DNA of 64,000 bases from Marinicella algicola (GTDB taxonomy: Bacteria > Pseudomonadota > Gammaproteobacteria > Xanthomonadales > Marinicellaceae), in assembly GCF_028401385.1 (NCBI RefSeq), contig NZ_JAQOMR010000001.1, positions 870,501 through 934,500 on the forward strand, given 5' to 3'. The translations under genes were made by a program, and so were the position numbers. This document shows positions 44,768 through 55,271 of the stretch, piece after piece. A model generated the notes under the pieces. It had not been told where the DNA came from and did not search any database. It saw nothing but the letters and a program-made list of their open reading frames with translations. Position 1 is the first letter of the stretch; the number at the start of each line of letters is the position of its first letter.

Positions 44768-45136
44768 ATGATTCAGATGCAAACAAACCTCGACGTGGCG
44801 GATAATTCCGGCGCACGTCGTGTCATGTGCATCAAGGTTCTGGGCGGCTCAAAGCGTAAATATGCCTCGATCGGCGACATTATCGTCGTTTCGGTCAAGG
44901 AGGCTGTTCCGCGCGGGCGCGTCAAGAAGGGCGATGTGATGAAGGCCGTTGTCGTTCGCACGGCAAAGGACATCCGCCGCGCTGACGGCTCCGTCATCCG
45001 CTTCGACGGCAATGCCGCCGTTTTGATCAACAACAACAAAGAGCCGATTGGTACGCGTATCTTCGGGCCGGTACCGCGCGAGTTGCGTGGCAAGAGCCAT
45101 ATGAAGATCATCTCCCTGGCTCCAGAAGTTCTGTAA
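44768..45136 (+). CDS. rplN: Large ribosomal subunit protein uL14
   Basis: A 122-residue protein at the intersubunit face. [40 protein letters not shown] and [20 protein letters not shown] are diagnostic. First gene of the spc operon. Confidence 0.98.
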   Translation: MIQMQTNLDVADNSGARRVMCIKVLGGSKRKYASIGDIIVVSVKEAVPRGRVKKGDVMKAVVVRTAKDIRRADGSVIRFDGNAAVLINNNKEPIGTRIFGPVPRELRGKSHMKIISLAPEVL

Positions 45137-45149
45137 GGGAGCGCGGAAC

Positions 45150-45460
45150 ATGCAGAGAATCAAAAAGGCGACAAGGTTGTCGTTATCGCCGGTAAGGACA
45201 AGGGTCGTACCGGTGAAGTCGTAAAGGTTTTCCCGAAGGAAGACCGTGCCGTCGTTTCGGGCATTAACGTCGTGCGCCGCCATCAGAAGCAGTCGCAGAC
45301 TGCCGAAGCCGGTATCATCACCAAGGAAGCGCCGGTTCACCTTTCGAACCTCGCTGTTGCCGACCCCAAGGACGGCAAGGCGACTCGCGTCGGCTTTAAG
45401 GTCGAAGGTGAGAAGAAGGTCCGCTATGCAAAGCGTTCGGGAGAAGTGATCGATGGCTGA
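45150..45460 (+). CDS. rplX: Large ribosomal subunit protein uL24 (one frame break)
   Basis: Assembly initiator of the 50S subunit. After AAGGGAG the ATG at 45150 gives MQRIKK; one A is missing from 45162-45166, and restoring it gives [20 protein letters not shown] then [20 protein letters not shown]. Repaired length is 103 residues. The 3' end overlaps rplE by 8 bp. Confidence 0.94.
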
Positions 45461-46010
45461 AGCAACGTATGAACCGCGTCTGAAGTCGGTATTCAAAGAG
45501 ACGATCCGTCCGCAGATGCTCGAATCCTTCTCCTATGGCAATGAAATGATGATCCCGCGCCTTGATAAGGTCGTGATCAACATGGGCGTGGGCGAAGCTG
45601 TTGGTGACTCGAAGAAGCCTGCCAATGCTGCTGCCGATCTCGCAGCAATTGCCGGCCAGAAGGCGATCATCACACATGCACGCAATTCCATCGCAGGCTT
45701 CAAGGTCCGTGAAGGCATGCCCATCGGCGCCAAGGTTACGCTTCGTGGCGACCGCATGTATGATTTCGTTGACCGCCTGATCAACATCGCGCTGCCGCGC
45801 GTTCGCGACTTTCGCGGCCTGAATCCGAAGAGCTTTGACGGTCGTGGCAACTTTGCCATGGGCATCAAGGAGCACATCGTGTTCCCAGAGATCGAATACG
45901 ACAAAGTCGATCAGATGTGGGGCATGGATATTATCGTTTGCACGACGGCGAACACGGACGACGAAGCACGGGCGCTCCTGACAGCGTTCAACTTCCCGTT
46001 CCGCAAGTAA
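45453..46010 (+). CDS. rplE: Large ribosomal subunit protein uL5
   Basis: A 185-residue 5S rRNA-binding protein. [26 protein letters not shown]-like [20 protein letters not shown] and the C-terminal [20 protein letters not shown] are clear. It overlaps rplX. Confidence 0.98.
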   Translation: MAEATYEPRLKSVFKETIRPQMLESFSYGNEMMIPRLDKVVINMGVGEAVGDSKKPANAAADLAAIAGQKAIITHARNSIAGFKVREGMPIGAKVTLRGDRMYDFVDRLINIALPRVRDFRGLNPKSFDGRGNFAMGIKEHIVFPEIEYDKVDQMWGMDIIVCTTANTDDEARALLTAFNFPFRK

Positions 46011-46042
46011 CCGTAACGACGAGCGTAGAAAAGGAAAACGAC

Positions 46043-46348
46043 ATGGCGAAAGTAAGCGCAGTCGAAAAGAACAAGCGCCGCCGCAAGACGGTCGCCCGGG
46101 ACGCCGGAAAGCGTGCCGAGCTGAAAGCGATCATCAAGGATCAGAAGCTGCCGATCGAAGATCGGTTCCGCGCTTCCCTGAAGCTGGCGGACATGCCGCG
46201 CGATGGTTCCAAGACGCGTATCCGTAACCGCTGCGAAGTATCTGGTCGCCCGCGTGCGTATTATCGCAAGCTGGGCATGTCCCGTATCGCACTTCGTGAC
46301 CTTGGCAATACCGGCAAGGTGCCGGGTATCGTCAAGTCGAGCTGGTAA
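46043..46348 (+). CDS. rpsN: Small ribosomal subunit protein uS14
   Basis: A 101-residue 30S head protein of the zinc-free long type: [20 protein letters not shown], and [20 protein letters not shown] with only one of the four cysteines of the zinc form. AAAAGGA precedes ATG 46043. Confidence 0.97.
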   Translation: MAKVSAVEKNKRRRKTVARDAGKRAELKAIIKDQKLPIEDRFRASLKLADMPRDGSKTRIRNRCEVSGRPRAYYRKLGMSRIALRDLGNTGKVPGIVKSSW

Positions 46349-46359
46349 GGAGGCGTCCA

Positions 46360-46758
46360 ATGGCAATGTCTGATCCCCTGGGCGATATGCTCACCCGTAT
46401 CCGCAACGGTGCCTCGCGCCGCAAGTCCTCCGTGACCACGCCGGCTTCGAAGCTGCGTGCCCATGTTCTGGACGTGCTGCAGGCTGAAGGTTACATCCGC
46501 GGTTATACACAGTCCGAGTTCGAAAACGGCAAGTCCGAGATCGAAATCGAGCTGAAGTACTATGAAAACGCCTCGGTGATCCGTGAGATCGCCCGCGTTT
46601 CCAAGCCGGGCCGCCGGGTTTATGTCTCGGTCAAGTCCATTCCGCAGATCGCAAATGGTCTTGGTATCACGATCCTTTCCACCCCCAAGGGTGTGATGGC
46701 TGATCACCAGGCACGCGAACAGAATGTTGGTGGTGAGGTTCTCTGCTCGGTCTTCTAA
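46360..46758 (+). CDS. rpsH: Small ribosomal subunit protein uS8
   Basis: A 132-residue 16S rRNA-binding protein. [40 protein letters not shown] and [20 protein letters not shown] identify it. AAGGAGG precedes the ATG. In enteric bacteria S8 represses the spc operon. Confidence 0.98.
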   Translation: MAMSDPLGDMLTRIRNGASRRKSSVTTPASKLRAHVLDVLQAEGYIRGYTQSEFENGKSEIEIELKYYENASVIREIARVSKPGRRVYVSVKSIPQIANGLGITILSTPKGVMADHQAREQNVGGEVLCSVF

Positions 46759-46799
46759 GACCGGGTCGACCCTCCTAACGAAACAGACAGGTAGATAAA

Positions 46800-47333
46800 A
46801 TGTCTCGTATCGGTAAAAAGCCCGTTCAGGTTCCCGCTGGTGTAACTGCGACCGTAGAAGGCCAGAAAATCACAGCCAAGGGCCCCAAGGGCGAGCTCAC
46901 TTTCGTCGCCAATGACGAAGTCAGCCTTAAGCTCGAGGACAACGGTGTCGTTGTTACCCCGGTTAACCAGTCCAAGGACGCACGCTCCAAGTGGGGCATG
47001 TCGCGCACCATGGTCGAAAACATCATCAACGGTGTTACCAGCGGTTACGAGCGTAAGCTCGAAATCAACGGCGTTGGTTACCGCGCGGCCATGCAGGGCA
47101 AGAACCTGCAGCTGTCGCTCGGCTTCAGCCACGAAGTTGTTTATCAGCCGCCGGAAGGCATCACCATTACCTGCCCGAAGCCGACGGAAATCACCGTTAC
47201 CGGCATCGACAAGCAGGTTGTCGGCCAGGTCGCTGCGAACATTCGCGAATATCGCGGTCCCGAACCCTACAAGGGTAAGGGCGTGAAATACGCGGAAGAA
47301 CGTATCGTCCGCAAGGAAGGCAAGAAGAAGTAA
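46800..47333 (+). CDS. rplF: Large ribosomal subunit protein uL6
   Basis: A 177-residue protein near the sarcin-ricin loop. [40 protein letters not shown] and [20 protein letters not shown] are diagnostic. Confidence 0.98.
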   Translation: MSRIGKKPVQVPAGVTATVEGQKITAKGPKGELTFVANDEVSLKLEDNGVVVTPVNQSKDARSKWGMSRTMVENIINGVTSGYERKLEINGVGYRAAMQGKNLQLSLGFSHEVVYQPPEGITITCPKPTEITVTGIDKQVVGQVAANIREYRGPEPYKGKGVKYAEERIVRKEGKKK

Positions 47334-47345
47334 GGATCACGCGTT

Positions 47346-47708
47346 ATGGCTAGCAGGAAACAAACCATTGCACGCCGCGCCACCCGCGTGCGCCGCCAGG
47401 TCAAGAAAGTGGCAAACGGTCGTCCGCGTCTGTCGGTTCACCGTTCGTCGAAGAACATCTATGCTCAGATCATCGACGATACGGCAGGCCGCACGCTGGC
47501 AGCCGCTTCGTCGCTCGATGCTTCGCTGAAGACTTCGCTGAAGACCGGTGCAGACCGTGAAGCAGCTGAAGCCGTTGGCAAGCTCGTCGCTGAGCGTGCC
47601 ACCAAGGCAGGTGTCAAGGAAGTCGTGTTTGATCGCGGCGCATTCATCTTTCACGGTCGTGTCAAGGCTCTCGCCGACGGCGCCCGGGAAGGTGGCCTGA
47701 GCTTCTGA
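47346..47708 (+). CDS. rplR: Large ribosomal subunit protein uL18
   Basis: A 120-residue 5S rRNA-binding protein: [20 protein letters not shown], then [25 protein letters not shown] precedes the ATG. A strong hairpin follows at 47718. Confidence 0.97.
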   Translation: MASRKQTIARRATRVRRQVKKVANGRPRLSVHRSSKNIYAQIIDDTAGRTLAAASSLDASLKTSLKTGADREAAEAVGKLVAERATKAGVKEVVFDRGAFIFHGRVKALADGAREGGLSF

Positions 47709-47717
47709 TGAAGCTTT

Positions 47718-47742
47718 GAGCGCCCTTGTTAAGAGGGCGCTC
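47718..47742 (+). other. Strong hairpin between rplR and rpsE
   Basis: A perfect 9-bp stem GAGCGCCCT/AGGGCGCTC with a 7-nt loop sits in the 173-bp rplR-rpsE spacer. No T-run follows, so it is not a clear terminator; it could be an attenuator, RNase site or mRNA stabiliser. rplR-rpsE spacers are usually much shorter. Confidence 0.5.
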
Positions 47743-47881
47743 CTGAAATTCGGCCAAGGCGATACTGTTCCCTTAGAATCAAGTCGCCTTGTGCCCTTCA
47801 CCGGCCGCCAACCTGTCAGAAATGGCAGAAGCGGCTTTTGCATATGCCGATTGCACCCGGAAAAGAAAAAGGAACAGGACA

Positions 47882-48451
47882 ATGGCACAGGATAGAAGGG
47901 GATCGCGCGACGATCGCCACAACAGGGATGAGCGCGACAGCGAATTCGTTGACAAGCTCGTTGCTATCAACCGCGTTGCAAAGACCGTCAAGGGCGGTCG
48001 ACGCATGGGTTTCGCAGCACTGGTCGTCGTTGGTGACGGCAAGGGCCGCGTTGGCTTCGGCCATGGCAAGGCGCGCGAAGTGCCGGAAGCCATCCGCAAG
48101 GCGACCGAAGCTGCCAAGCGCGAGATGATCTTCGTGCCGTTGCGCGACGGCCGTACGCTGCATCACGACGTCAAGGGCCGCCACGGCGCGGGCAAGGTTT
48201 TGATGCGCACTGCCAAGGCCGGTACCGGTATCATTGCCGGTGGTCCGATGCGTGCCGTTTTCGAAACGCTGGGTGTTGCTGATGTCGTTGCCAAGTCGAC
48301 CGGCTCGTCCAACCCCTACAACATGGTTCGCGCCACTTTTGATGCCCTGAAGAACCAGGTCCATCCGAAGGACATCGCGGCCCAGCGCGGCCTGAAATAC
48401 GCCACGCTGCAGGCCCGTCGCGAAGCCGCCGGCGCAATCACCGACGAGTGA
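47882..48451 (+). CDS. rpsE: Small ribosomal subunit protein uS5
   Basis: A 189-residue protein of the decoding-fidelity region. [40 protein letters not shown] and [19 protein letters not shown] identify it. ATG 47882 is chosen because AAAAAGGAAC precedes it and the frame upstream does not match the family. Confidence 0.97.
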   Translation: MAQDRRGSRDDRHNRDERDSEFVDKLVAINRVAKTVKGGRRMGFAALVVVGDGKGRVGFGHGKAREVPEAIRKATEAAKREMIFVPLRDGRTLHHDVKGRHGAGKVLMRTAKAGTGIIAGGPMRAVFETLGVADVVAKSTGSSNPYNMVRATFDALKNQVHPKDIAAQRGLKYATLQARREAAGAITDE

Positions 48452-48465
48452 TGGGAGCAGCATCA

Positions 48466-48666
48466 ATGGCCAAAGCAAGCACCAAGAAGACTGTCACCGT
48501 TGAGCAGACCGGTTCGCCGATCCGCCGTCCAGCCTCACAGCGTCAGACGCTGATCGGCCTCGGCCTCAACAAGATGCATCGCGTCCGTACCCTGGAAGAC
48601 ACGCCTGCAGTGCGCGGCATGATCAACAAGGTCGCCCATCTCGTGCGCGTCGTCGACGAGAAGTGA
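48466..48666 (+). CDS. rpmD: Large ribosomal subunit protein uL30
   Basis: A 66-residue protein: [45 protein letters not shown] precedes ATG 48466. It lies between rpsE and rplO as is usual. Confidence 0.96.
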   Translation: MAKASTKKTVTVEQTGSPIRRPASQRQTLIGLGLNKMHRVRTLEDTPAVRGMINKVAHLVRVVDEK

Positions 48667-48680
48667 GACGGGAGAACACT

Positions 48681-49157
48681 ATGAAACTGAACGAAATCAA
48701 AGACCACGAAGGCGCAACTCACGCTAAGAAGCGCGTAGGCCGTGGTATCGGTTCGGGCACCGGCAAGACCGGCGGCCGGGGCGTTAAGGGTCAGAAGTCG
48801 CGTTCGGGCGTTGCTATCAACGGCTTCGAAGGCGGTCAGATGCCAATCTACCGTCGTCTGCCGAAGCGTGGTTTTACCAACATCTTCGCGAAGGACTTCG
48901 CTGAAGTATCGCTTGGCCGCCTTCAGGCTGCTGTCGATGCCAAGAAGATCGACGCCAAGAAGACGGTAACGGCTGAAGTGCTCAAGGAAGCTGGCGTGAT
49001 TCGTCGCGTTAAGGATGGCGTTCGCGTCTTGTCCGACGGCGAACTCAAGGCAAAGCTCACTCTTGAGGTTGCTGGCGCTTCCAAGTCGGCAATCGAGAAG
49101 ATTGAAAAGGCTGGCGGCTCCATAACCGTGCAGACCAAAGCCAAGAACGCTGAGTAA
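48681..49157 (+). CDS. rplO: Large ribosomal subunit protein uL15
   Basis: A 158-residue late-assembly protein: [67 protein letters not shown] precedes ATG 48681. A Rho-independent terminator follows. Confidence 0.97.
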   Translation: MKLNEIKDHEGATHAKKRVGRGIGSGTGKTGGRGVKGQKSRSGVAINGFEGGQMPIYRRLPKRGFTNIFAKDFAEVSLGRLQAAVDAKKIDAKKTVTAEVLKEAGVIRRVKDGVRVLSDGELKAKLTLEVAGASKSAIEKIEKAGGSITVQTKAKNAE

Positions 49158-49179
49158 TTAGCGTAGATTCGAAAATGAT

Positions 49180-49210
49180 CGCCCGGAGTGCTTCACACCG
49201 GGCGTTTTTT
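49180..49210 (+). terminator. Rho-independent terminator between rplO and secY
   Basis: A perfect 7-bp stem CGCCCGG/CCGGGCG (49180-49186 and 49198-49204) is followed by TTTTTT. It is a textbook terminator in a place where enteric spc operons read through into secY. The 170 bp that remain before secY then need their own promoter. Confidence 0.8.
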
Positions 49211-49379
49211 CTTCCATATGTGCCTCGACCACCGGCCGGCCCGTTTGTTCGTGCCCGGCGGGTGGTTTATCGCGAAGGCTGCCGAGCGCCCGTAAAGGGC
49301 TGCATGTCGACCCCAGCGATTTGGCATTTAATCGCATCGGGCGCCTTTGTGGTGGCCGTGCGGCGACGCGGAGATACGC

Positions 49380-50717
49380 ATGGCTTCTGCAGCGGAACAA
49401 CTCGCATCCAATCTCAATTTCTCGACCTTCGCGAAAGCGACGGATCTGAAGAAGCGCATCTGGTTTACCCTGATGGCGCTTCTGGTCTACCGGCTCGGCA
49501 CGCATATTCCGCTGCCCGGCATCAACCTTGATGCCTATGCGCAGGCCTTCCAGGGGCAGTCCGAGGGGATCCTCGGCATGTTCAACATGTTCTCCGGCGG
49601 CGCGGTGCAGCGCATGGCGATTTTTGCGCTGGGGATTATGCCCTACATCTCGGCCTCCATTATCGTGCAGCTCATGACGGCGGTGGTGCCGTCGCTTGAA
49701 GCGCTGAAGAAGGAGGGCGAACAGGGCCGCAAGATCATCAACCAGTACACCCGTTACGGCACGGTCGTGCTCGCCACCGCACAGGCTTACGGTATTGCCA
49801 TCGGCCTGCAGTCGAGCAGCAATCTGGTCACCAATCCAGGCTGGTTCTTTATCATGTCGACCGTCGTCACGCTGGTTGGCGGTACGATGTTTCTGATGTG
49901 GCTCGGCGAACAGATCACCTCGCGCGGCATCGGCAATGGTATTTCGCTTATCATCTTCTCGGGGATCGTGGCCGGTCTTCCTTCAGCCGTCGGAAATCTG
50001 CTTGAACTCTCCCGCGTCGGTTCGATCTCGGCATTCGTTGCCGTCGGCATTTTGGTGGTCGTCATTGCCATTTTCGCTTTGATCGTCTTCGTAGAGCGGG
50101 CGCAGCGCCGGCTTCTGATCCAGTATCCGAAGCGCCAGGTCGGTAACCGCATGTTCCAGGGCGACACTTCGCACCTGCCGCTGAAGCTCAACACCTCCGG
50201 TGTGATCCCGGCGATCTTTGCGTCCTCGCTGCTGCTGCTGCCGGCGACACTGGCGGGCTTTTCGTCGAATGAGCTTCCGGGCTGGGCCACGGGCGTTATC
50301 GCGGCTCTGGGTCACGGTCAGGCGCTTTACATGGTCGCCTATGGTGCCCTGATTGCGTTCTTTGCATTCTTCTACACCGCCATCGTCTTCAACCCGAAGG
50401 AAACGGCGGACAATCTGAAGCGCCATGGCGGCTTCATTCCGGGCATCCGTCCGGGAGAGCGCACGGCCGAGTACATAGACTATGTTCTGACTCGCATTAC
50501 CGTCGTCGGTGCGATCTATCTGGTGTTCGTGTGCATCCTGCCTGAGATCCTGGTGTCGCGCACCGGTGTTTCGCTGGCGCTCGGTGGCACCTCGCTGCTC
50601 ATTATCGTTAGTGTGACGCTGGATACCGTATCGCAGATCCAGGGACATCTGATCGCCCAGCAGTATGAAGGGCTGATCAAGAAATCGAAATTGCGGGGAG
50701 GCAAGAGGGGACGATGA
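49380..50717 (+). CDS. secY: Protein translocase subunit SecY
   Basis: A 445-residue inner-membrane channel with ten predicted transmembrane segments. Family marks: KKRIWFTLMALLVYRLGTHI, PLPGINLDAYAQAF, GIMPYISASIIVQLMTAVVP, ERAQRRLLIQYPKRQVGNRM. ATG 49380 with CGGAGA upstream is preferred to the in-frame GTG at 49347. Its stop overlaps the adk start (ATGA). Confidence 0.97.
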   Translation: MASAAEQLASNLNFSTFAKATDLKKRIWFTLMALLVYRLGTHIPLPGINLDAYAQAFQGQSEGILGMFNMFSGGAVQRMAIFALGIMPYISASIIVQLMTAVVPSLEALKKEGEQGRKIINQYTRYGTVVLATAQAYGIAIGLQSSSNLVTNPGWFFIMSTVVTLVGGTMFLMWLGEQITSRGIGNGISLIIFSGIVAGLPSAVGNLLELSRVGSISAFVAVGILVVVIAIFALIVFVERAQRRLLIQYPKRQVGNRMFQGDTSHLPLKLNTSGVIPAIFASSLLLLPATLAGFSSNELPGWATGVIAALGHGQALYMVAYGALIAFFAFFYTAIVFNPKETADNLKRHGGFIPGIRPGERTAEYIDYVLTRITVVGAIYLVFVCILPEILVSRTGVSLALGGTSLLIIVSVTLDTVSQIQGHLIAQQYEGLIKKSKLRGGKRGR

Positions 50718-51363
50718 GACTGATACTTCTGGGACCGCCCGGCGCCGGCAAGGGACGCAGGCGCAGCGTATTGTAGCCAATCATGGCATTCCGCAGCTCT
50801 CGACCGGAGACATGCTCCGGGCAGCGGTCGCTGCTGAAACCGAGGTTGGCAAGAAGGCCAAGGCTGTCATGGATGCCGGAGGACTGGTTTCCGACGACAT
50901 CGTGATTGCAATCGTTTCCGAACGGATCGATCAGGACGACTGTAAGGATGGCTTCATCCTCGATGGTTTCCCGCGCACGCTGGTGCAGGCAGATGCTACC
51001 GAGAAAATGCTTTCGACCAAGGGTATCGAACTCGATGCCGTGATCGAGATCAAGGTTGATGACGAGACGCTGGCAGAGCGAATCGCTGGCCGCTACAGCT
51101 GCGCCAAGTGTGGCACGGGCTATCACGACGACTTCCACAAGCCGAAGGCGGATGGCGTTTGCGACAAGTGCGGATCGACCGAATTCAAGCGTCGTCCGGA
51201 TGACAACCGTGAGACTGTCGAAAAGCGCCTGAAGGCCTATTACAAGGAAACTGCGCCGCTGATTGGCTACTACTATGCCAAGGGTACGCTTTCCTCGGTT
51301 GACGGTATGTCTGATATGGACACCGTGACGGCCAGTATCGAGAAGGTTCTGGCAAAGATCTGA
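50714..51363 (+). CDS. adk: Adenylate kinase (one frame break)
   Basis: Converts AMP and ATP to two ADP. MRLILLGPPGAGKG starts the P-loop; one G is missing at 50752-50754, and restoring it gives TQAQRIVANHGIPQLSTGDM and a total of 216 residues. The LID domain holds a zinc-type Cys4 site (SCAKCG and VCDKCG). GFILDGFPRTLVQAD is the core NMP segment. It is coupled to secY by a 4-bp overlap. Confidence 0.95.
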
Positions 51364-51471
51364 TTTTGCCGTGCCGTATCCCCGATGTTTGAAGGGGCGG
51401 GGCCGGTGTTGAAAACGCGAACTGACGTCCGGGCATGCGGCTTCCGGCTGTCACAAAAATTAAGGAAATAG

Positions 51472-51500
51472 TTGCATTGAGGCGCTGTTTCCGCTATGAG
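51472..51500 (+). promoter_or_regulatory. Candidate promoter of the alpha operon
   Basis: TTGCAT (51472-51477) and TATGAG (51495-51500) are spaced by 17 bp in the 315-bp adk-rpsM gap, which otherwise shows no gene. Pattern-based. Confidence 0.3.
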
Positions 51501-51678
51501 CGCTCCAACTCGCGACACTTGGCAAGACTGTCAAAGTCCTTTTGATTTCGAACGGGACCGGTTTTGCCACGGAATTTTGTTGCAGCAGAGCTATTTGAGG
51601 CGGCGTGTCCGTCTGCTAGAAACCGGCAAGTGCCAGACTTAGGCAAACTGCCCATGATAATTGCTAAGGAGAATCGGC

Positions 51679-52047
51679 GTGGCTCGTATTGCTGGCGTCA
51701 ACATCCCGACTGCCAAGCGCGTAGTAATCGCGCTGCAGTATATTCACGGGATTGGACCGAAATTCGCACAGGAAATCTGTGAAGCCGCATCCATTCCGGC
51801 AGAACGCCGGGTGCATGAGATGACGGACGCGGAAGTTCTGCAGGTTCGTGAAAAGATCGACCGCGACTACATGGTCGAAGGCGACCTGCGTCGTGAGAAC
51901 TCGATGAATATCAAGCGTCTGATGGACCTTGGTTGCTACCGTGGCCTGCGTCACCGTCGTGGCCTTCCGGTTCACGGTCAGCGCACGCACACCAATGCCC
52001 GTACCCGCAAGGGCCCGGCAAAGGCGATTGCAGGCAAGAAGAAGTAA
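51679..52047 (+). CDS. rpsM: Small ribosomal subunit protein uS13
   Basis: A 122-residue head protein contacting tRNA and the 50S subunit. It starts at GTG 51679 after TAAGGAGAATCGGC: M(V)[53 protein letters not shown]. The upstream TTG is rejected since the family begins MARIAGV. Confidence 0.97.
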   Translation: MARIAGVNIPTAKRVVIALQYIHGIGPKFAQEICEAASIPAERRVHEMTDAEVLQVREKIDRDYMVEGDLRRENSMNIKRLMDLGCYRGLRHRRGLPVHGQRTHTNARTRKGPAKAIAGKKK

Positions 52048-52073
52048 TTTCGGATTATATCCAATCCGGACAG

Positions 52074-52096
52074 AGCCGGCGGTTTACGCCGGCTTT
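52074..52096 (+). terminator. Hairpin, possible terminator or attenuator, after rpsM
   Basis: A perfect 8-bp stem AGCCGGCG/CGCCGGCT with a 5-nt loop is followed by only TT then CTG. It lies in the 141-bp rpsM-rpsK spacer and may attenuate the alpha operon. Confidence 0.45.
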
Positions 52097-52188
52097 CTGC
52101 GTGAATGACAGGGTGTCGGTTTTAACCGGGGCCTCGTCGGTGGAGCCGCTGGGACTACGGCGGTGAAGAGATCAACGGAAGGAAGATC

Positions 52189-52578
52189 ATGGCCAGAGAA
52201 GCCACACGCGTTCGTCGTAAAGAGCGCAAGAATATTTCGTCGGGCGTTGCCCACGTCAACTCGTCGTTCAACAACACGATGATCACCATCACAGATGCAC
52301 AAGGCAACGCCATTGCCTGGTCGTCTGCCGGTGCCCAGGGCTTCAAGGGTTCGCGTAAGTCGACCCCGTTTGCTGCCCAGATCGCTGCTGAAGACTGCGC
52401 CAAGAAGGCTCAGGAACATGGCATGAAGTCGCTTGAAGTCGAAGTCTGCGGTCCCGGTTCGGGTCGCGAGTCGGCTCTGCGCGCGCTCCAGGCTGCTGGT
52501 TTCGTCATCACGTCGATCCGCGACGTTACGCCGATCCCGCACAATGGTTGCCGCCCGCGCAAGAAGCGTCGCGTTTAA
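52189..52578 (+). CDS. rpsK: Small ribosomal subunit protein uS11
   Basis: A 129-residue platform protein: [66 protein letters not shown] precedes ATG. Confidence 0.98.
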   Translation: MAREATRVRRKERKNISSGVAHVNSSFNNTMITITDAQGNAIAWSSAGAQGFKGSRKSTPFAAQIAAEDCAKKAQEHGMKSLEVEVCGPGSGRESALRALQAAGFVITSIRDVTPIPHNGCRPRKKRRV

Positions 52579-52675
52579 TCAGCTGTCAATTTGCTCCGGC
52601 GTTTCCGTGTGAAGCTCCGGTTCTACGAAGCTCGGCCGTCACGATTGGATAGTGCGGCGAACGAAAGGTAGAAAC

Positions 52676-53685
52676 ATGATACAGAAAAACTGGCAGGAAC
52701 TGATCAAGCCGTCGAAGGTGGAGTTCACTTCCAGCGGGGCCAAGAAGGTCACGCTCGTTGCTGAACCGCTGGAACGCGGCTTCGGTCTGACGCTCGGCAA
52801 TGCGCTGCGGCGCGTTCTTCTGTCGTCGCTGCGTGGCGCTGCTGTCACCGCCGTTCAGATCGACGGCGTGCTGCACGAGTTCTCGTCGATCCCAGGTGTT
52901 CGTGAGGATGTCACCGACATCGTTTTGAACATCAAGGAAATCGCCATCCGCATGGAAGGCGATGAAGCCAAGCGCATGGTTGTCCGCAAGCAGGGCCCCG
53001 GCGTGGTGACTGCAGGCGATATCCAGACCGTTGGCGATATCGAGATTCTAACCCGGGCCTCGTTATCTGCACGCTGGATGAAGCTGCGGAAATCCGCATG
53101 GAGTTCACGGTCAACAACGGCAAGGGCTACGTGCCTGCCGAGCGTAACCGCTCGGAAGACGCGCCGATCGGCCTCATTCCGGTCGACAGCCTGTACTCGC
53201 CGATTCGCAAGGTGTCCTACAAGGTCGAAAACACCCGTGAGGGTCAGGTTCTCGACTATGACAAGCTCTTGATGACGATCGAGTCGGATGGTTCGGTCTC
53301 TGGTGAAGACGCTGTTGCCTTTGCGGCCCGTATTCTTCAGGACCAGCTTGGCGTTTTCGTCAACTTCGAGGAACCGCAGAAGGATACGGAAGAAGACGAT
53401 GTCACCGAACTCGCCTTCAACCCGGCCCTTCTCAAGAAGGTCGACGAGCTGGAACTTTCCGTCCGTTCGGCCAACTGCCTGAAGAACGACAACATCGTCT
53501 ATATCGGCGATCTTATCCAGAAGACCGAAGCCGAAATGCTGCGTACGCCGAATTTCGGTCGGAAGTCGCTGAACGAGATCAAGGAAGTGCTGGCCTCGAT
53601 GGGCCTGCATCTTGGCATGGAAGTGCCGGCCTGGCCGCCGGAAAATATCGAGGACCTCGCCAAGCGGTACGAGGATCAGTACTAA
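52676..53685 (+). CDS. rpoA: RNA polymerase subunit alpha (one frame break)
   Basis: Assembly platform of RNA polymerase; 336 residues after repair, the usual alphaproteobacterial length. The N-terminal dimerisation domain reads [20 protein letters not shown]; the C-terminal DNA- and activator-binding domain reads [20 protein letters not shown] and [20 protein letters not shown]. One base is missing near 53047-53050, between DIEIL and [20 protein letters not shown]. Essential and single-copy, so the break must be an error. AAAGG precedes ATG 52676. Confidence 0.96.
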
Positions 53686-53731
53686 CCACTCATACTGCGG
53701 GCTTGTTGCCTGCAAGTGAAGGAGAATAGCA

Positions 53732-54175
53732 ATGCGCCATAAAATTGCAGGCCGCAAGCTGAACAGAACGGCAAGCCATCGCAAGGCGATGTTTGCAAAC
53801 ATGGCTGTCTCGCTCATCATCCATGAGCAGATTGTTACCACTGTGCCGAAGGCGAAGGAAATTCGCCCGATCGTCGAAAAGCTTGTCACCCTCGGCAAGC
53901 GCGGTGATCTGCATGCGCGCCGTCAGGCGATCTCGCAGGTCAAGGATGTCGAAGCCGTCAAGAAGCTGTTTGACGTTATTGCTTCGCGTTACGCAGACCG
54001 CAACGGTGGCTATACGCGCATCATGCGTGCCGGCTTCCGCTACGGCGACAACGCGGCTCTCGCCGTCATCGAATTCGTTGACCGCGACGTGAACGCCAAG
54101 GGCGCCGAAGACAAGGCCCGCGTGGCCGCAGAAGCCGATCTCGGAAATGGAAGCCGCTTAAGGTCTTCTGACTGA
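53732..54175 (+). CDS. rplQ: Large ribosomal subunit protein bL17
   Basis: A protein near the tunnel exit: [60 protein letters not shown]. The last residues ([13 protein letters not shown]) do not look like the usual Ala/Glu tail; a frame change near 54135 would end it at the TAA around 54159 with PISEMEAA, so the C-terminus is doubtful. Last gene of the alpha operon. Confidence 0.94.
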   Translation: MRHKIAGRKLNRTASHRKAMFANMAVSLIIHEQIVTTVPKAKEIRPIVEKLVTLGKRGDLHARRQAISQVKDVEAVKKLFDVIASRYADRNGGYTRIMRAGFRYGDNAALAVIEFVDRDVNAKGAEDKARVAAEADLGNGSRLRSSD

Positions 54176-54191
54176 AGTGGACTGAATTGAG

Positions 54192-54220
54192 AGCCGGGTG
54201 CGAAAGCGCCCGGCTTTTCT
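54192..54220 (+). terminator. Rho-independent terminator after rplQ
   Basis: AGCCGGGTGC and GCGCCCGGCT pair around a GAAA tetraloop (54192-54201, 54206-54215), then TTTCT. It ends the alpha operon. Confidence 0.8.
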
Positions 54221-54255
54221 ATATTCAACCGAGTTCATTATTAGGAAAAGCGACG

Positions 54256-54866
54256 ATGCAGGATCGTTATGCCGGGGACGTCGGTGACTATATAAAGTTT
54301 GGTCTGCTGCGAGCTATTTCAGCGGATAAGAAGTTGGGAATTGCTTGGTACCGCTATCCAGATGAAACCCGGGGCGGCGACGGCAGGCATATAGCCTATC
54401 TGGATAGGCCCGAACTATGGGAGAAGTTCGATCCAGAGCTGTTCCAGCATTTGCGTCGCGTGGTTCGCGGTGCGCGCTCAATCGATTCGCTCGTCCCTGT
54501 TGTCCAAGATAGTATCGTGTTCGATCGCGCTTTGGATACATCGACTATGCCAGCATCAGATAGATCGAGTTGGCGAAAGCAGTGGTTTCTCCAGTTGCTT
54601 TCTACTATTGATGGATGTGACGTGGTGTTTGCTGATCCGGACAACGGTATTGTCTACGATAGCGGCCACCGAAGAAGATCCCTTGATTTCGGCAAGCGTA
54701 TCCCACTTTCAGAGGTAGTGGATTTGGCGCAAGGTCGGTGTGCTGTTATCTATCATCACAATAGCCGCTTCAAGGGCGGGCATGATAGGGAGGTCGACTT
54801 CTGGCTTTCCCAATTTAGGGTGCCGGCGGTTGCTGTGCGCGCCAGGAAGTATAGTTGCCGGACGTT
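54256..54866 (+). pseudogene. Unknown gene, 5' part, split by nested IS elements
   Basis: ATG 54256 with AGGAAAAG upstream. It starts MQDRYAGDVGDYIKFGLLRA and contains AWYRYPDETRGGDGRHIAYL, CDVVFADPDNGIVYD and CAVIYHHNSRFKGGH, which look like a Rossmann-type alpha/beta protein; a methyltransferase- or nuclease-like role is possible but I do not assign one. The outer IS enters after CGGACGTT. Removing the IS and one target copy joins this part (611 nt) to 57561-57660 (100 nt) in frame, 236 residues, ending RTFFVLNPDSV...LHKGQS. Its base use is more AT-rich than the ribosomal genes beside it. Confidence 0.75.
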
Positions 54867-54934
54867 GGATCGTGTCCCGCAGCGTGGTGTAGCTTCGGCG
54901 TTCGCCATGCCTTCCGGACAGGGCTGGGAACGGA

Positions 54935-55271
54935 TCAGCTTGCCGCAGCGGGCAGGCTGATGAGCGGATCATCGCTCATTGTGGCGATGGTCTCAAGGGT
55001 CATGTAGCGGGACCGCTGGACGGCCCACTCGTCGTTTTGTTCGAGGAGTAGCGCGCCGACCAGTCTGACGATGGCGTCATCGTTGGGGAAAATGCCGACG
55101 ACCTCGGTGCGGCGCTTGATCTCGCCGTTCAGGCGTTCGATCGGGTTTGTCGAGTGAAGCTTGGCCCAATGCTGCCTGGGAAAGGTCATATAGGCGAGCA
55201 CGTCCTGTTCGGCGCTGTCCATGAGCGTGGCGAGTTTCGGCACGTTCGGCCTGATCTGGTCGGCAACATTG
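54935..55271 (-). pseudogene. Outer IS256-family transposase, C-terminal part
   Basis: Reads VADQIRPNVPKLATLMDSAE then MTFPRQHWAKLHSTNPIERL, NGEIKRRTEVVGIFPND and LETIATMSDDPLISL. The STNPIERLNGEIKRR segment is the conserved C-terminal motif of IS256 (mutator-type) transposases with the last acidic catalytic residue. It continues the N-terminal part at 56586-57456. Confidence 0.88.

Noticed and set aside
52676..53685. rpoA, adk, rplC and other split genes as true pseudogenes
   Set aside because: They are essential and single-base correction restores normal length, so read error is the simpler explanation.
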